Notes under the pieces: generated by a model
What the model saw: only the letters and a program-made list of their open reading frames with translations
Told to the model about the DNA's origin: nothing
Database searches by the model: none
Position numbers and translations under genes: made by a program
Assembly: GCA_018820275.1 (NCBI GenBank)
Contig: JAHJOO010000035.1
Location: forward strand, 1 to 63,214
Reading direction: 5' to 3'
Length of the DNA: 63,214 nt
Origin: Alphaproteobacteria bacterium
GTDB taxonomy: Bacteria > Pseudomonadota > Alphaproteobacteria > Caulobacterales > Caulobacteraceae
Part shown: positions 16,643-26,293 of the stretch, piece after piece
Layout of the letters: every line of letters begins with the position of its first letter
Position numbering within the stretch: position 1 is the first letter of the stretch

Positions 16643-17229
16643 CAGGCGGTCTCCTCGATCACGGTCACTTCGGGCCACCGGGCGCGAAGACCGGCGACGA
16701 CGCGATCCCAGTCCCGCGCTAGGGGCCGGTTGGGGTTTGGGCGCACGATCAGGCCGAAGGCGTCGTCCAGGCCGAACGGCGCGACGACGCGGACGTCGCC
16801 GTCCGTCTCCATCCGCACGCCGATCGCGAACGCCGGCGCGACGAAGCGGTCCAGCGCCTCCGCCGTGCAGGCGACCGGCGGATAGGGTTCGCCGAATTTC
16901 GCCGGAAACCACTCCGACACCCGCCGCTGGTTGCGCACCTCGACCCGGCTGCGCAGGGGCTCGTCGAAGGCCGCGGCGACCCGCCGGATCACGGCGTCCT
17001 CGGCTTCCCAGCTGAAGTCCGCGTCGAAATAGCCGAGGTCGAAGTCCCTGACCCCGTGCCCGGGCGACCGGCCCGTCAGGGCGTTCCAGACGCACTGATA
17101 GACGCTGCCGGAAAACACCAGCCAGTCGTTCAGGCCCAGCGTGGCCGTCGTTTCGAGCACCCGCATCAGGTCGGGATCCTGTCGCACGAGGCCGACCAGG
17201 CGGCGTTCCAGCACGGGGTTCGGGTCCAT
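16642..17229 (-). CDS. Nucleotidyltransferase family protein (NTP_transf_6/DUF925-like)
   Basis: A 195-aa protein with the features of the PF06042 group: [17 protein letters not shown] near residues 33-49, then [12 protein letters not shown] with the paired acidic residues of a nucleotidyltransferase site, and [12 protein letters not shown]. The C-terminal half includes [17 protein letters not shown]. The molecular substrate of this family is not known. It is the first gene of a two-gene unit with the phzF homologue. The 141-base region to typA on its other side is divergent and shows nothing specific. Confidence 0.82.
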   Translation of the reverse strand: MDPNPVLERRLVGLVRQDPDLMRVLETTATLGLNDWLVFSGSVYQCVWNALTGRSPGHGVRDFDLGYFDADFSWEAEDAVIRRVAAAFDEPLRSRVEVRNQRRVSEWFPAKFGEPYPPVACTAEALDRFVAPAFAIGVRMETDGDVRVVAPFGLDDAFGLIVRPNPNRPLARDWDRVVAGLRARWPEVTVIEETA

Positions 17230-17370
17230 GGCCGACCTTCAAGCCGATTCCGGCGCGGCCGTCACGCTGGCGTTTCGCGCCCGTCTTCTGTAAGAGGCGC
17301 GCGCCTCCCCGCATCGTCGCATGAATCCCGCGGCCCGACCGTTTCGGCGCCGCCCGTCCCCGATACTGAA

Positions 17371-19203
<1,833 letters not shown>

Positions 19204-19227
19204 TCGACGCCGGTCCGGGCAAAGAAG

Positions 19228-19260
19228 AAGGGCGGCCTCCTTGCGGAAGCCGCCCTTTTT
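19228..19260 (+). terminator. Rho-independent terminator after typA
   Basis: AAGGGCGGC...GCCGCCCTTTTT hairpin 25 bases after the typA stop, with a T-run. Its symmetric A-rich and T-rich flanks could also serve the convergent gene at 19284-19526. Confidence 0.85.
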
Positions 19261-19283
19261 CATGCCGTCGATCCGGGGATCGA

Positions 19284-19526
19284 TCAGGCCCGGCGCTTCA
19301 CCAGGCCCAGCAGGAACAGCAGGATGATCGCGCCGATGGTGGCGACGATGGTCGAGCCGATCCAGCCGCCCCAGGCGAAGCCGAGGGCGTTGGCCAGAAA
19401 GCCGCCGATCACGGCACCGACGATGCCGACGATCAGATTGGTCAGAAGGCCGTGATTCCGGCCCATGATCTTTTCGGCCAGAAAGCCGGCGATGATGCCG
19501 ACGATGATCCAGAAGATGATGTTCAT
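19284..19526 (-). CDS. GlsB/YeaQ/YmgE family stress-response membrane protein
   Basis: An 80-aa very hydrophobic protein with three predicted membrane segments and glycine-rich packing (GIIAGFLAEKIMGRNHGLLTNLIVGIVGAVIGGFLANALG). It matches the small transglycosylase-associated/YeaQ family. These are inner-membrane proteins linked to general stress; the mechanism is unknown. The start MNIIFW at 19526 is preferred; six upstream residues in frame lack the family signature. A GGGAG sequence upstream provides the ribosome site. Confidence 0.88.
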   Translation of the reverse strand: MNIIFWIIVGIIAGFLAEKIMGRNHGLLTNLIVGIVGAVIGGFLANALGFAWGGWIGSTIVATIGAIILLFLLGLVKRRA

Positions 19527-19729
19527 GTCGCTTTTTGCTCCCAAGTGCCAAGCTGACGTAACAATGCGTCTGGGCCCCCTCGGTTGCCTGAGCGCCGCAC
19601 TTCGTCGCCCCGCGACGCGTTTCGCCGAACATCGTCACTCCCCCGTCGCGCGATGACGGCATGTCCCTTGCCGCGTGCAGGGCGAGCCGTGCCGTTTCGG
19701 GACGGTCCGTGAAAGGGGACATTGGGGCC

Positions 19730-20113
19730 ATGGCCACCGACATCGATCTTCATCTGGGGCGCCGCCTGCGCCGCCGTCGTCGCCTGCTGGGCCTGACCCA
19801 GCAGCAGCTGGCCGCCCAGGTCGGCATCCGCTTCCAGCAAATCCAGAAGTATGAGTGCGGTGCCAACCGCATCTCGGCCGCCCGCCTGTGGCAGCTGTCG
19901 GAGGCGCTCGAGGCGCCGGTGAGCTATTTCTACGACGGGCTGACCGAGGCGCTGGAGCGGCGCGAAGCGGCCCCCACCAACCACGGCGGGGAAATGTACT
20001 CCCGCAAGGAGACGCTGGATCTGATCCAGGCCTACTACCAGCTGGACGAGAAGCCGCGCCGGCGCCTGCTGGACCTGGCCAAGTCGCTGCACGTCGAGGG
20101 CGACGCCGCCTGA
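19730..20113 (+). CDS. XRE-family helix-turn-helix regulator, PraR-like
   Basis: A 127-aa regulator with an N-terminal Cro/CI helix-turn-helix. LGLTQQQLAAQVGIRFQQIQKYECGANRIS covers the recognition helices (described here by its key residues at about 22-51), followed by SAARLWQLSEALEAPVSYFYDG. The sequence is very close in pattern to the alphaproteobacterial PraR/SinR-like regulators, which in rhizobia control biofilm and quorum-sensing genes. An AAAGGGGA sequence lies upstream of the ATG at 19730. It is divergent from glsB; the 203-base region between them carries no pattern I can assign. Confidence 0.88.
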   Translation: MATDIDLHLGRRLRRRRRLLGLTQQQLAAQVGIRFQQIQKYECGANRISAARLWQLSEALEAPVSYFYDGLTEALERREAAPTNHGGEMYSRKETLDLIQAYYQLDEKPRRRLLDLAKSLHVEGDAA

Positions 20114-20158
20114 TTTGAGGTCGTGACGGCGCGGGGCGGCGTCTGTATGCCCCCGCCC

Positions 20159-20944
20159 ATGACCGAGTTTGAAGCCTTCGCCGTCGACCTGGCCCGCGCC
20201 GCCGGTGCCGCCAGCCTGCCCCTGTTCCGCACGGGCATGGAGTTCGACGACAAGAACGAGGGCGGCGCGTGCGACCCGGTCACGCGCGCCGACCGCGACG
20301 CCGAGGCGGCGATGCGGAAGCTGATCGCGGAACGGTTCCCGGAGCACGGGGTCGTGGGCGAGGAGTACGGCGAGGACCGGCCGGACGCCGAGCACGTCTG
20401 GGTGCTCGATCCGGTCGACGGCACCCGCGCCTTCGTGGCGGGCCTGCCGCTGTGGACCTGCCTGATCGGCCTGCGCGTCGCCGGCCGGCCGACGGTGGGC
20501 GTCGTGGCCCAGCCCTATCTGGACGAGATCTTCCTGGGCGGGCCCTCGGGCGCGCGGCTCCTGCGCGGCGGGCGCGAGACGCCGTTGACGGTCCGCGCCT
20601 GCCCCGACCTGAACGCGGCGGTGATCGCCACGACCGACCCGGACATCTTCACCGGCGCCGAACTGGGCGCGTGGCGTCAGGTGCGCGCGGCCGCCCGGCT
20701 CGCCCGGCTGGGCTGCGACGCCTACGCCTACGCCATGCTGACGGCGGGCCACATCGATCTGGTGGCCGAGACCGGGCTGAAGGTGTGGGACTGGACCGCG
20801 CTGGTGCCGCTGGTGGAGGCGGCGGGAGGCCGGGTCACCGACTGGCTGGGGGCCCCGCCGCACGACGACGGCCGCATCCTGGCCGTGGGCGACGCGGCCC
20901 TGACGGATCAGGCGCTGGTGGCGTTGAAGCGCGCCGTCGTCTGA
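20159..20944 (+). CDS. hisN: Inositol-monophosphatase family phosphatase, probable histidinol-phosphatase
   Basis: A 261-aa Mg2+-dependent phosphatase. The metal-site motifs are GEEYGED, DPVDGTRAF and KVWDWTALVPLVEAAGG. The sequence RAFVAGLPLWTCLIGL is typical of the HisN-type histidinol-phosphatase subgroup, which completes histidine synthesis in alphaproteobacteria. A 3'(2'),5'-bisphosphate or inositol phosphate substrate cannot be excluded. In-frame ATG codons at 20147 and 20123 are alternative starts. I choose 20159 because family members begin close to the helix FEAFAVDLARAAG. It follows the PraR-like gene by 45 bases. Confidence 0.85.
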   Translation: MTEFEAFAVDLARAAGAASLPLFRTGMEFDDKNEGGACDPVTRADRDAEAAMRKLIAERFPEHGVVGEEYGEDRPDAEHVWVLDPVDGTRAFVAGLPLWTCLIGLRVAGRPTVGVVAQPYLDEIFLGGPSGARLLRGGRETPLTVRACPDLNAAVIATTDPDIFTGAELGAWRQVRAAARLARLGCDAYAYAMLTAGHIDLVAETGLKVWDWTALVPLVEAAGGRVTDWLGAPPHDDGRILAVGDAALTDQALVALKRAVV

Positions 20945-20947
20945 CGA

Positions 20948-21340
20948 TCAGTGCCGGCGGCGGCCGTGCGACTTTTCGGTGAAGGCCGCGGCGACCATGG
21001 TGGCGAGCGCCGGGTTGCGCAGGAAGATCCAGCCGCCGGCCAGCGCCGCCACCGTGCCGAGGATCGGCCTCTGGCGGAACAGCGTGAAGGCCCGCGCCCC
21101 GAGACCCTCAGGCTCGTCATGCTCCTCTTCCCCGGCGTCCGGCGCGCCGAGAAACACCGCCGCCACAGTCCCGGCGACGACGGCGAACAGGAGCATGGTG
21201 ATCGCCGCAGCGGCGAGGGGCACCACCACCAGACACAGGGCGAAGAAGATCGTCGCGCCGAGGGCGACGACGGCGACGAAGGCGGCCGCCGCGGCCGCGG
21301 CACCCGCGACCGCCTTCTTGATCAGTCCTCGTCCCAGCAT
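20948..21340 (-). CDS. Putative membrane protein, holin-superfamily-III/DUF1469-like
   Basis: A 130-aa protein with two adjacent hydrophobic helices (about residues 10-33 and 37-63), an acidic linker (GEEEHDEPEG), and a shorter hydrophobic stretch near 95-115. The layout resembles small alphaproteobacterial membrane proteins annotated as phage-holin-family, but identity is uncertain. It is encoded downstream of the DUF883-like gene with a one-base overlap (TGATG), so the two probably act together in the inner membrane. Its stop lies 3 bases from that of the convergent hisN. Confidence 0.7.
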   Translation of the reverse strand: MLGRGLIKKAVAGAAAAAAAFVAVVALGATIFFALCLVVVPLAAAAITMLLFAVVAGTVAAVFLGAPDAGEEEHDEPEGLGARAFTLFRQRPILGTVAALAGGWIFLRNPALATMVAAAFTEKSHGRRRH

Positions 21341-21717
21341 CAGCGGCGACGACCGGCCAGAAGCATGCCGATCAGGACGCCGACGCCCAGCGCGATGGCG
21401 GTCGACTGGACCGGACGCTCCTGAACCCGCTCGATGACGTAGCGCTGGGCCTCGTCGAAACGCTCGGCGGCGTCGTCGTACGCTTCGCGGCCGCGCACGC
21501 GGGCCTGCTCGTAATAGGCCTGGGCCTGGACGCGGGCCTGTTCGGCCTTCTCGCGGACCAGGGCGTCGGCCTCCGAGGCTTTGGCGCGGATGCGGGCCTC
21601 CGTCTCGGCGGCCTTGGCGCGCAGGCGCGCGGCCTCCTCGCGACCGGCGACCTTCACATCCTCCTTGAGGGTCTTCAGGTCGTTCTTGACGTCTTCCCGA
21701 GCCTTGGTCGTGGCCAT
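21340..21717 (-). CDS. DUF883/ElaB-like membrane-anchored helical protein
   Basis: A 125-aa protein with a long charged amphipathic helix rich in Ala, Glu, Lys and Arg (about residues 1-95: KEDVKVAGREEAARLRAKAA and onward). A single C-terminal transmembrane helix, PVQSTAIALGVGVLIGMLLAGRRR, ends in the typical basic tail. This is the architecture of ElaB/YgaM/DUF883 ribosome- or membrane-associated stress proteins. The start at 21717 gives MATTKARED. It is coupled to the membrane protein gene at 20948-21340. Confidence 0.82.
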   Translation of the reverse strand: MATTKAREDVKNDLKTLKEDVKVAGREEAARLRAKAAETEARIRAKASEADALVREKAEQARVQAQAYYEQARVRGREAYDDAAERFDEAQRYVIERVQERPVQSTAIALGVGVLIGMLLAGRRR

Positions 21718-21843
21718 GTGATGCGCTCCCGCGTTGTAAGCTTGACGGTTTAGATAGGGGACCCCGCCTGTCAACGCCATGGGGCGGGGGGAGTTCCGCG
21801 CCGCACCATGGGCAGGCGCGCCCGACCTGCTATTGAGGGCCGC

Positions 21844-22494
21844 ATGAGCGAATGGATTTTCCCGCCCGGCCCGACGCCCTCCGTGCCCATCCGGGGGTCC
21901 CCGGCGCGGTTTCCGGCCAGGCGCATCCTGTGCGTCGGCCAGAACTACGCGGCCCACGCCCGCGAGATGGGGGCCGAGCGGGCGGAGCCGTTCTTCTTCT
22001 CCAAGCCCGCGGACGCCCTGGTCGTCGACGGCGCGGACCCGGTCTATCCGGGCGCGACGGAGGACCTGCACCACGAGGTCGAACTGGTCTGCGCCGTCGG
22101 GCCTCAGGGCATTGTCGGCTGGGCGGTGGGCTGCGACCTGACCCGACGCGATCTCCAGGCCGCCGCGAAGAAGGCTGGACGCCCGTGGGACGCGGCCAAG
22201 GGCTTCGACATGTCGGCCCCGTGCGGCGCCCTGACGATCGGGGCCGGGCCCGGGCCGGATGCGCGGATCGCCCTGACGGTCGACGGAGCGGCCCGTCAGT
22301 CGGGCCGCATCGGCGACATGGTCTGGGCGCCGGACGAGATCCTGGCCAAGGCGCGGACCCTCTGGGACGTCCGGCCCGGCGACCTGATCTTCACCGGCAC
22401 GCCGGAGGGCGTCGGGCCGGTCCTTCCCGGTCAGACCGTCGCGGCCACCATCGACGGCCTGGACCCGCTGACCTTCACCATGAGGCCCCGATGA
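21844..22494 (+). CDS. Fumarylacetoacetate hydrolase family protein
   Basis: A 216-aa protein of the short FAH/FAHD1 type, which cleaves fumarylpyruvate-, acylpyruvate- or fumarylacetoacetate-like C-C bonds. Conserved residues appear in ILCVGQNYAAHAREMG, PFFFSKPADAL, the metal-site HHEVEL and FTGTPEGVGP. The next gene is a zeta-class GST isomerase, overlapping by 4 bases. The pair fits maleylpyruvate/maleylacetoacetate isomerisation followed by hydrolysis in aromatic-ring degradation. The short form fits gentisate (fumarylpyruvate) as well as tyrosine breakdown. A GCTATTGA sequence lies 7 bases before the ATG with no ribosome site. Confidence 0.88.
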   Translation: MSEWIFPPGPTPSVPIRGSPARFPARRILCVGQNYAAHAREMGAERAEPFFFSKPADALVVDGADPVYPGATEDLHHEVELVCAVGPQGIVGWAVGCDLTRRDLQAAAKKAGRPWDAAKGFDMSAPCGALTIGAGPGPDARIALTVDGAARQSGRIGDMVWAPDEILAKARTLWDVRPGDLIFTGTPEGVGPVLPGQTVAATIDGLDPLTFTMRPR

Positions 22495-23123
22495 TCCTCC
22501 ACGGCTACTGGCGCTCGGGCGCCGCCTACCGCGTCCGCATCGCCCTGAACCTGAAGGGCGTGGCCCATGAGCAGCGGGCGATCGACCTGCGGACGGGCGC
22601 CCAACGCGATCCGGCGTGGATGGCCCGCAATCCCCAGGGGATGGTTCCCGCGCTCGAGGCCGACGGCCTGATCCTGACGCAGAGCCCGGCCATACTGGAG
22701 TGGCTGGAGGAGACGCGGCCGGAGCCGCCCCTGCTGCCGCGGGAGTCGGGCGATCGGGCCGCCGTCCGCGCCATGGCCGCCATCGTGGCCTGCGACGTCC
22801 ATCCGTTGAACAATCTGCGCGTCCTGACCGCCCTCCGCACGGATTTCCGCGCGGACGCCGATCAGGTCAACGCCTGGGCCGATCGCTGGATCTCGGCCGG
22901 GTTCGACGCCCTGGAGCGGCTCGTGGAGCGCCACGGCGCGGGCTTCTGCTTCGGCGCGTCCCCGACGGTCGCCGACGTGAACCTGATCCCGCAGATGTAT
23001 TCCGCGCGCCGGTTCGGGGTGGATCGGTCCCGCTGGCCCCGGCTGTCCGCGGTCGAAGCCGCCGCGCTGGCCCTGCCCGCCTTCGCCGCGGCACACCCGG
23101 ACCAGCAACCCGACGCGGACTGA
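22491..23123 (+). CDS. maiA: Maleylacetoacetate/maleylpyruvate isomerase, zeta-class GST
   Basis: A 210-aa glutathione-dependent cis-trans isomerase. The thioredoxin-like N-domain starts MILHGYWRSGAAYRVRIALNLKG, with RSGAAYRV in place of the usual S-S-C-x-W-R-V, so the Cys of the classical motif is absent. N-P-Q-G-M-V-P-A-L and the glutathione-binding QSPAILEWLEE follow. The helical C-domain includes NLRVL and SPTVADVNLIPQM. It overlaps the hydrolase gene by 4 bases (ATGA). Choice between homogentisate and gentisate pathways cannot be made from this window. Confidence 0.88.
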   Translation: MILHGYWRSGAAYRVRIALNLKGVAHEQRAIDLRTGAQRDPAWMARNPQGMVPALEADGLILTQSPAILEWLEETRPEPPLLPRESGDRAAVRAMAAIVACDVHPLNNLRVLTALRTDFRADADQVNAWADRWISAGFDALERLVERHGAGFCFGASPTVADVNLIPQMYSARRFGVDRSRWPRLSAVEAAALALPAFAAAHPDQQPDAD

Positions 23124-23195
23124 CGTCGCGGACGGTTAATCGGCCGTCAAGGTGTTGGAAAACCGGCCTTAAGCTTTCGGCGTCAGGGTTGCGCG

Positions 23196-24095
23196 GTGAC
23201 GAGTCCGTCGATTCCCTCCTCGCCCGCCTCCGCCCTGGCTCTCGCCGTGGTGACGGAACCCCTGCGCGCCGCGCCCGCGGCGCCGGGGGCCCGGGAGGAG
23301 AACCTCCGCGCCCTGCTGCAGACGGCCGCCGACGGCGGCGTCCGCGCCGTCGTCAGCCGCCCCGAAGGCGACGAGGAGCGCCTGCTGGGCCACGCCTGGC
23401 CCTTCCCCTCCCCGTTCGAGGTCACCGTCCGCACCGTGGCCTCGACCGAGGGGCTGGATCGCGTCGAGGCGCGCGCGCGCCGCTCGCTGGAGCGGATGGG
23501 TCTGCCCCGCGCCGAGGTGCTGCTGGTCTCGAACGCGGCCGATCTGGCAGGATCCGAAGGGCGCGCCCTGTGGGACCGGGTCCGCGGGCTGAAGGATCGG
23601 GGCCTGTTCAGGAAGATCGGCTTCGTCGCCGAGGCGGCGGACGGTCCGGGTCTTCTGGCGCGCCGGCTGTCGCCCGACGTCGTCCGCCTGTCCTGCAATC
23701 TTCTCGACCAGACCGCGTGCCGCTCTGGCGAGCTGGAGGCCCTGCACGGACTGGGCGTGGCGGTGCAGCTGTCGTCGGTCTTCGCCCGGGGCGCCCTGTT
23801 CGGCGGATCGGCCACGCCGGAGGCCTGGCATGGGCGCGAGCTTGAGCTGTCGCGCGTGCGGCGGCGTCTGGCCGAGGCCCGGATCGACCCCATGCAGGCG
23901 GCCCTCGCCTATGGCCTGTCGCTGCCGTGCGGGCCGAAACTGGTCGTCTCGGTGGCCTCGGCCGCGGAAATGCGCGCCGTGCTGGCCGCCGTGCACGCGC
24001 CGGCGCCGGACATCGACTGGGCCCAGCTGGACCTCGGCCGTGGCACGCCGGGAGCCGAAGCCCCCGGCGTCCGCGCGGTCAGTAGCGCAGCCTGA
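23196..24095 (+). CDS. Aldo/keto reductase-like protein with degenerate active site
   Basis: A 299-aa protein starting at a GTG (23196) and resembling the TIM-barrel of aldo/keto reductases: RARRSLERMGLPRAEVLLV, LWDRVRGLKDRGLFRKIGFV, and a late SVASAAEMRAVLAAV like the cofactor-binding end. The usual catalytic D-x-x-x-Y-G, K and H residues are not recognisable; the corresponding region reads RAVVSRPEGDEERLLG. It may be a non-catalytic or altered family member. Its 3' end overlaps that of the convergent btuB gene by 17 bases. A TTAA-N7-TCAA sequence at 23136-23150 weakly resembles a CtrA box. Confidence 0.65.
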   Translation: MTSPSIPSSPASALALAVVTEPLRAAPAAPGAREENLRALLQTAADGGVRAVVSRPEGDEERLLGHAWPFPSPFEVTVRTVASTEGLDRVEARARRSLERMGLPRAEVLLVSNAADLAGSEGRALWDRVRGLKDRGLFRKIGFVAEAADGPGLLARRLSPDVVRLSCNLLDQTACRSGELEALHGLGVAVQLSSVFARGALFGGSATPEAWHGRELELSRVRRRLAEARIDPMQAALAYGLSLPCGPKLVVSVASAAEMRAVLAAVHAPAPDIDWAQLDLGRGTPGAEAPGVRAVSSAA

Positions 24096-25884
24096 CCCCG
24101 ACGTAGCCCGAGCGACCGGGCTCGCCGTAGCCCAGCAGCTGTTCATAGGTCTCGTCGCCGAGGTTCTCGACCCGGACCGTCAGCTCGACCCTGTCCGACG
24201 CCCGCCACGCAGCGTTCAGATTGGCCGTGACGAACCCCTCGCGCGTCCCGCCTGAATCGGGCATGTCACCCTCCCCGCGGACGGTCAGGGCGGCCGACAG
24301 CCGATCCCCGGTCCAGGCCAGGGTGGCGGACCCGGCGCGTTCGGGAACCCGGAGGATCGGCGTGCCGGCGCCGAGGTCCTGCGCGTCGGTCCAGGCCCAG
24401 GCGAGGGTCAGGTCGAAGCCGCCGCCCAGCGTCGCGCGGCCTTCCAGTTCGACCCCGTCGGTGCGGGTTTCGTCGATGTTGACGTAGTAGAACTCGAACG
24501 TGCCGGGATCGAAGACGCCGTCGATCTGGTCGTCGACGTCCAGCCGGTAGGCGGTGACCCGCCCGTCGAACCGGCCGTCGACCGAGCGCCAGCCCAGAGC
24601 GATCTCGCCGCCCCGGGCGCTTTCGGGACCCAGCGCCGGGACGACGGTTCCGGGCAGGACGAAGCAGAAGTCGCAGACCGCCTGGCTGACGCTGGGCGTC
24701 TTGAACCCGGTGCCGTAGGCGCCGGACAGGGTGAAGCCGTTCCCGAGAGCGAACGCCGCCGACACGCGACCCGTCGTCTCCCCACCGAAGTCGTCGGTGG
24801 AATCGTGGCGCAGGCCCAGGTTCAGCGTCAGCCGGCCGGTCGCCCGCCAACGCAGGGTTCCGAAGGCGGAATTGACGCCGAGATCGGCGGCGCGGCCGTT
24901 GAGGAAGGCCTCGGTCTCCTCCCGCTCCAGCCCGAAGGCCCAGACCATGCCCGATCCGGCACCGCCGTCCGCCTGCCAGCGCAGCAGGCGGCGCTCGCCC
25001 TCATAGGTCGAGGGGAAGGCGCTGTCGGTGACGCGCGCGACGTCCGACGCCGCCGCCGTGACCTGATGATCCAGTCCCAGCACGCCTGCGGCGGTCAGGC
25101 GCACAAAGCCCGAGCGGTTGCGGGTGTCGGTCGTGTCGAGGCTGTCCACCGGGCCGAAGTCATCGATCTCTGCGAAAACGTCGGATTGGCGGGCGCGGGC
25201 CTCGATCGACAGCCGGTCGGTCAGATCGACGCGACCGTTGGCGGCCACCGTCTCGACCTCGACGCCGTCGGCCTCGGTTCCGGACGCGGCGGCGGAGATG
25301 CCGTCCGTCTCGTAGCGGCTCCACGAGGCACCGAAGGCATGGCTGTCGGTCGAGGTGCCCGCGCCGAGGCGGCCGCGCGCGGTGTCGAACGATCCGACCT
25401 CGGCGTCGGCCTCCAGGCCGTCGATCTCGCGGCTGGTGAAGGCGATCACCCCGCCGATGGCGTCCGATCCCCACAGCGACGACTGCGGGCCGCTGAGCAC
25501 CTCGATCCGTTCGGTCACACCGAGGTCGAACCCCAGGAAGTCGAACCCGCCCGCCGGCTGGGACGGATCGTTGACGGGCACGCCGTCGACCAGCACCAGG
25601 GACTTGTCCTGGCTGGCCCCGCGCATCCGCACGGAGGTCACGCCGCCCAGTCCGGCGCGATAGACCGAAAGCCCGGGCACGTCGGCCAGGATGTCCTGGG
25701 CGAAGACGGCGCCGCGCAGACGGATCGTCTCCGCGTCGATGACCCGCGCGCCGGGTGTGTCCTGGACGATGGCAGGCAGGCGGGTGGCGGTGACGACAAC
25801 GTCGTCGACCCGGGTGGTCTCCTGCGCGAGCACGCAGGTGGGCGCGGCCAGAACGGCCGCGGTGGTCAGCAGGAGTCGCTTCAT
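24079..25884 (-). CDS. btuB: TonB-dependent vitamin B12 receptor
   Basis: A 601-aa outer-membrane receptor. It has a signal peptide (MKRLLLTTAAVLAAPTCVLAQ), a TonB box (DDVVVTA, about residues 26-32), and a plug domain with VRMRGASQDKSLVLVDGVPVND and IEVLSGPQSSLWGSDAIGGVI. A 22-strand-type barrel ends with an aromatic/Tyr terminus (GYVGVRLRY). The small size and the cobalamin riboswitch in its leader identify cobalamin (or a corrinoid) as substrate. The ATG at 25884 gives the signal peptide. Regulation is by the riboswitch at 26050-26210 and the terminator at 25929-25985. Confidence 0.93.
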   Translation of the reverse strand: MKRLLLTTAAVLAAPTCVLAQETTRVDDVVVTATRLPAIVQDTPGARVIDAETIRLRGAVFAQDILADVPGLSVYRAGLGGVTSVRMRGASQDKSLVLVDGVPVNDPSQPAGGFDFLGFDLGVTERIEVLSGPQSSLWGSDAIGGVIAFTSREIDGLEADAEVGSFDTARGRLGAGTSTDSHAFGASWSRYETDGISAAASGTEADGVEVETVAANGRVDLTDRLSIEARARQSDVFAEIDDFGPVDSLDTTDTRNRSGFVRLTAAGVLGLDHQVTAAASDVARVTDSAFPSTYEGERRLLRWQADGGAGSGMVWAFGLEREETEAFLNGRAADLGVNSAFGTLRWRATGRLTLNLGLRHDSTDDFGGETTGRVSAAFALGNGFTLSGAYGTGFKTPSVSQAVCDFCFVLPGTVVPALGPESARGGEIALGWRSVDGRFDGRVTAYRLDVDDQIDGVFDPGTFEFYYVNIDETRTDGVELEGRATLGGGFDLTLAWAWTDAQDLGAGTPILRVPERAGSATLAWTGDRLSAALTVRGEGDMPDSGGTREGFVTANLNAAWRASDRVELTVRVENLGDETYEQLLGYGEPGRSGYVGVRLRY

Positions 25885-25928
25885 GGCGACGGTCTCCTCG
25901 GCCGGAGACGCGCGCGCCCCGACGGATG

Positions 25929-25985
25929 AAAAGCGACCGATCCACCGGGCCTTTCGGCCCGGACGGCGCACGGATCGGGTCGCTT
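25929..25985 (-). terminator. Attenuator hairpin in the btuB leader
   Basis: On the minus strand AGCGACCCGATCC pairs with GGATCGGTCGCT (one bulged C), enclosing a second hairpin CCGGGCC-GAAA-GGCCCGG, and is followed by TTTT. It lies between the cobalamin riboswitch and the btuB start. This fits an expression platform in which B12 binding favours termination. An antiterminator was not identified, so the mechanism is inference. Confidence 0.7.
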
Positions 25986-26049
25986 CGAAGAGACAAGCCT
26001 GTCCCCGCGCCTCCATCTGGTCCCGGATGGCGGGCGAGCGACGTCGGCG

Positions 26050-26210
26050 GCCAGGTCTCCTGGCTTGCGGGTCAAAAGCCGCCGCTCACGCCTTCCCGGT
26101 TGCCCAGTGGCGCCGGACCCGAGGGTCCGGAACGAACGACGGCCTCGCCGCCTACAGTTGCGGGCACAGCCGCGGTGTCTGACCGCGTTCCCTTAACCGC
26201 CTGACATGGC
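26050..26210 (-). ncRNA. Cobalamin (AdoCbl) riboswitch
   Basis: The minus strand carries the hallmark elements in order: GGTTAAGGGAA near 26190-26200, the CCCGCAACTGTAGGCGG core at 26148-26164, the B12 box GCGCCACTGGGCAACC with GGGAAGGCG (about 26089-26112), and the closing GCCAGGAGACCTGGC at 26050-26064. These are the conserved segments of the cobalamin riboswitch class. It precedes btuB, whose product imports cobalamin, so repression of uptake by sufficient B12 is expected. The 409-base interval between btuB and mutS is otherwise leader sequence and the divergent mutS upstream region. Confidence 0.95.
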
Positions 26211-26293
26211 TGTGGACCGATGCCGTCGTGCGCGCAAGCCGGGACCGCCCGCCCTTGAGCGCCCGGGCGCGATCCGTCACCCTCGCGCCACGC

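Noticed and set aside
23136..23150. TTAA-N7-TCAA as a CtrA binding site
   Set aside because: One mismatch to the TTAA-N7-TTAA consensus; single occurrence without supporting context, so it was not listed as a feature.
26228..26293. GTG at 26228 as mutS start
   Set aside because: The added 22 residues are unconserved in composition and the ATG at 26294 matches the family N-terminus better.
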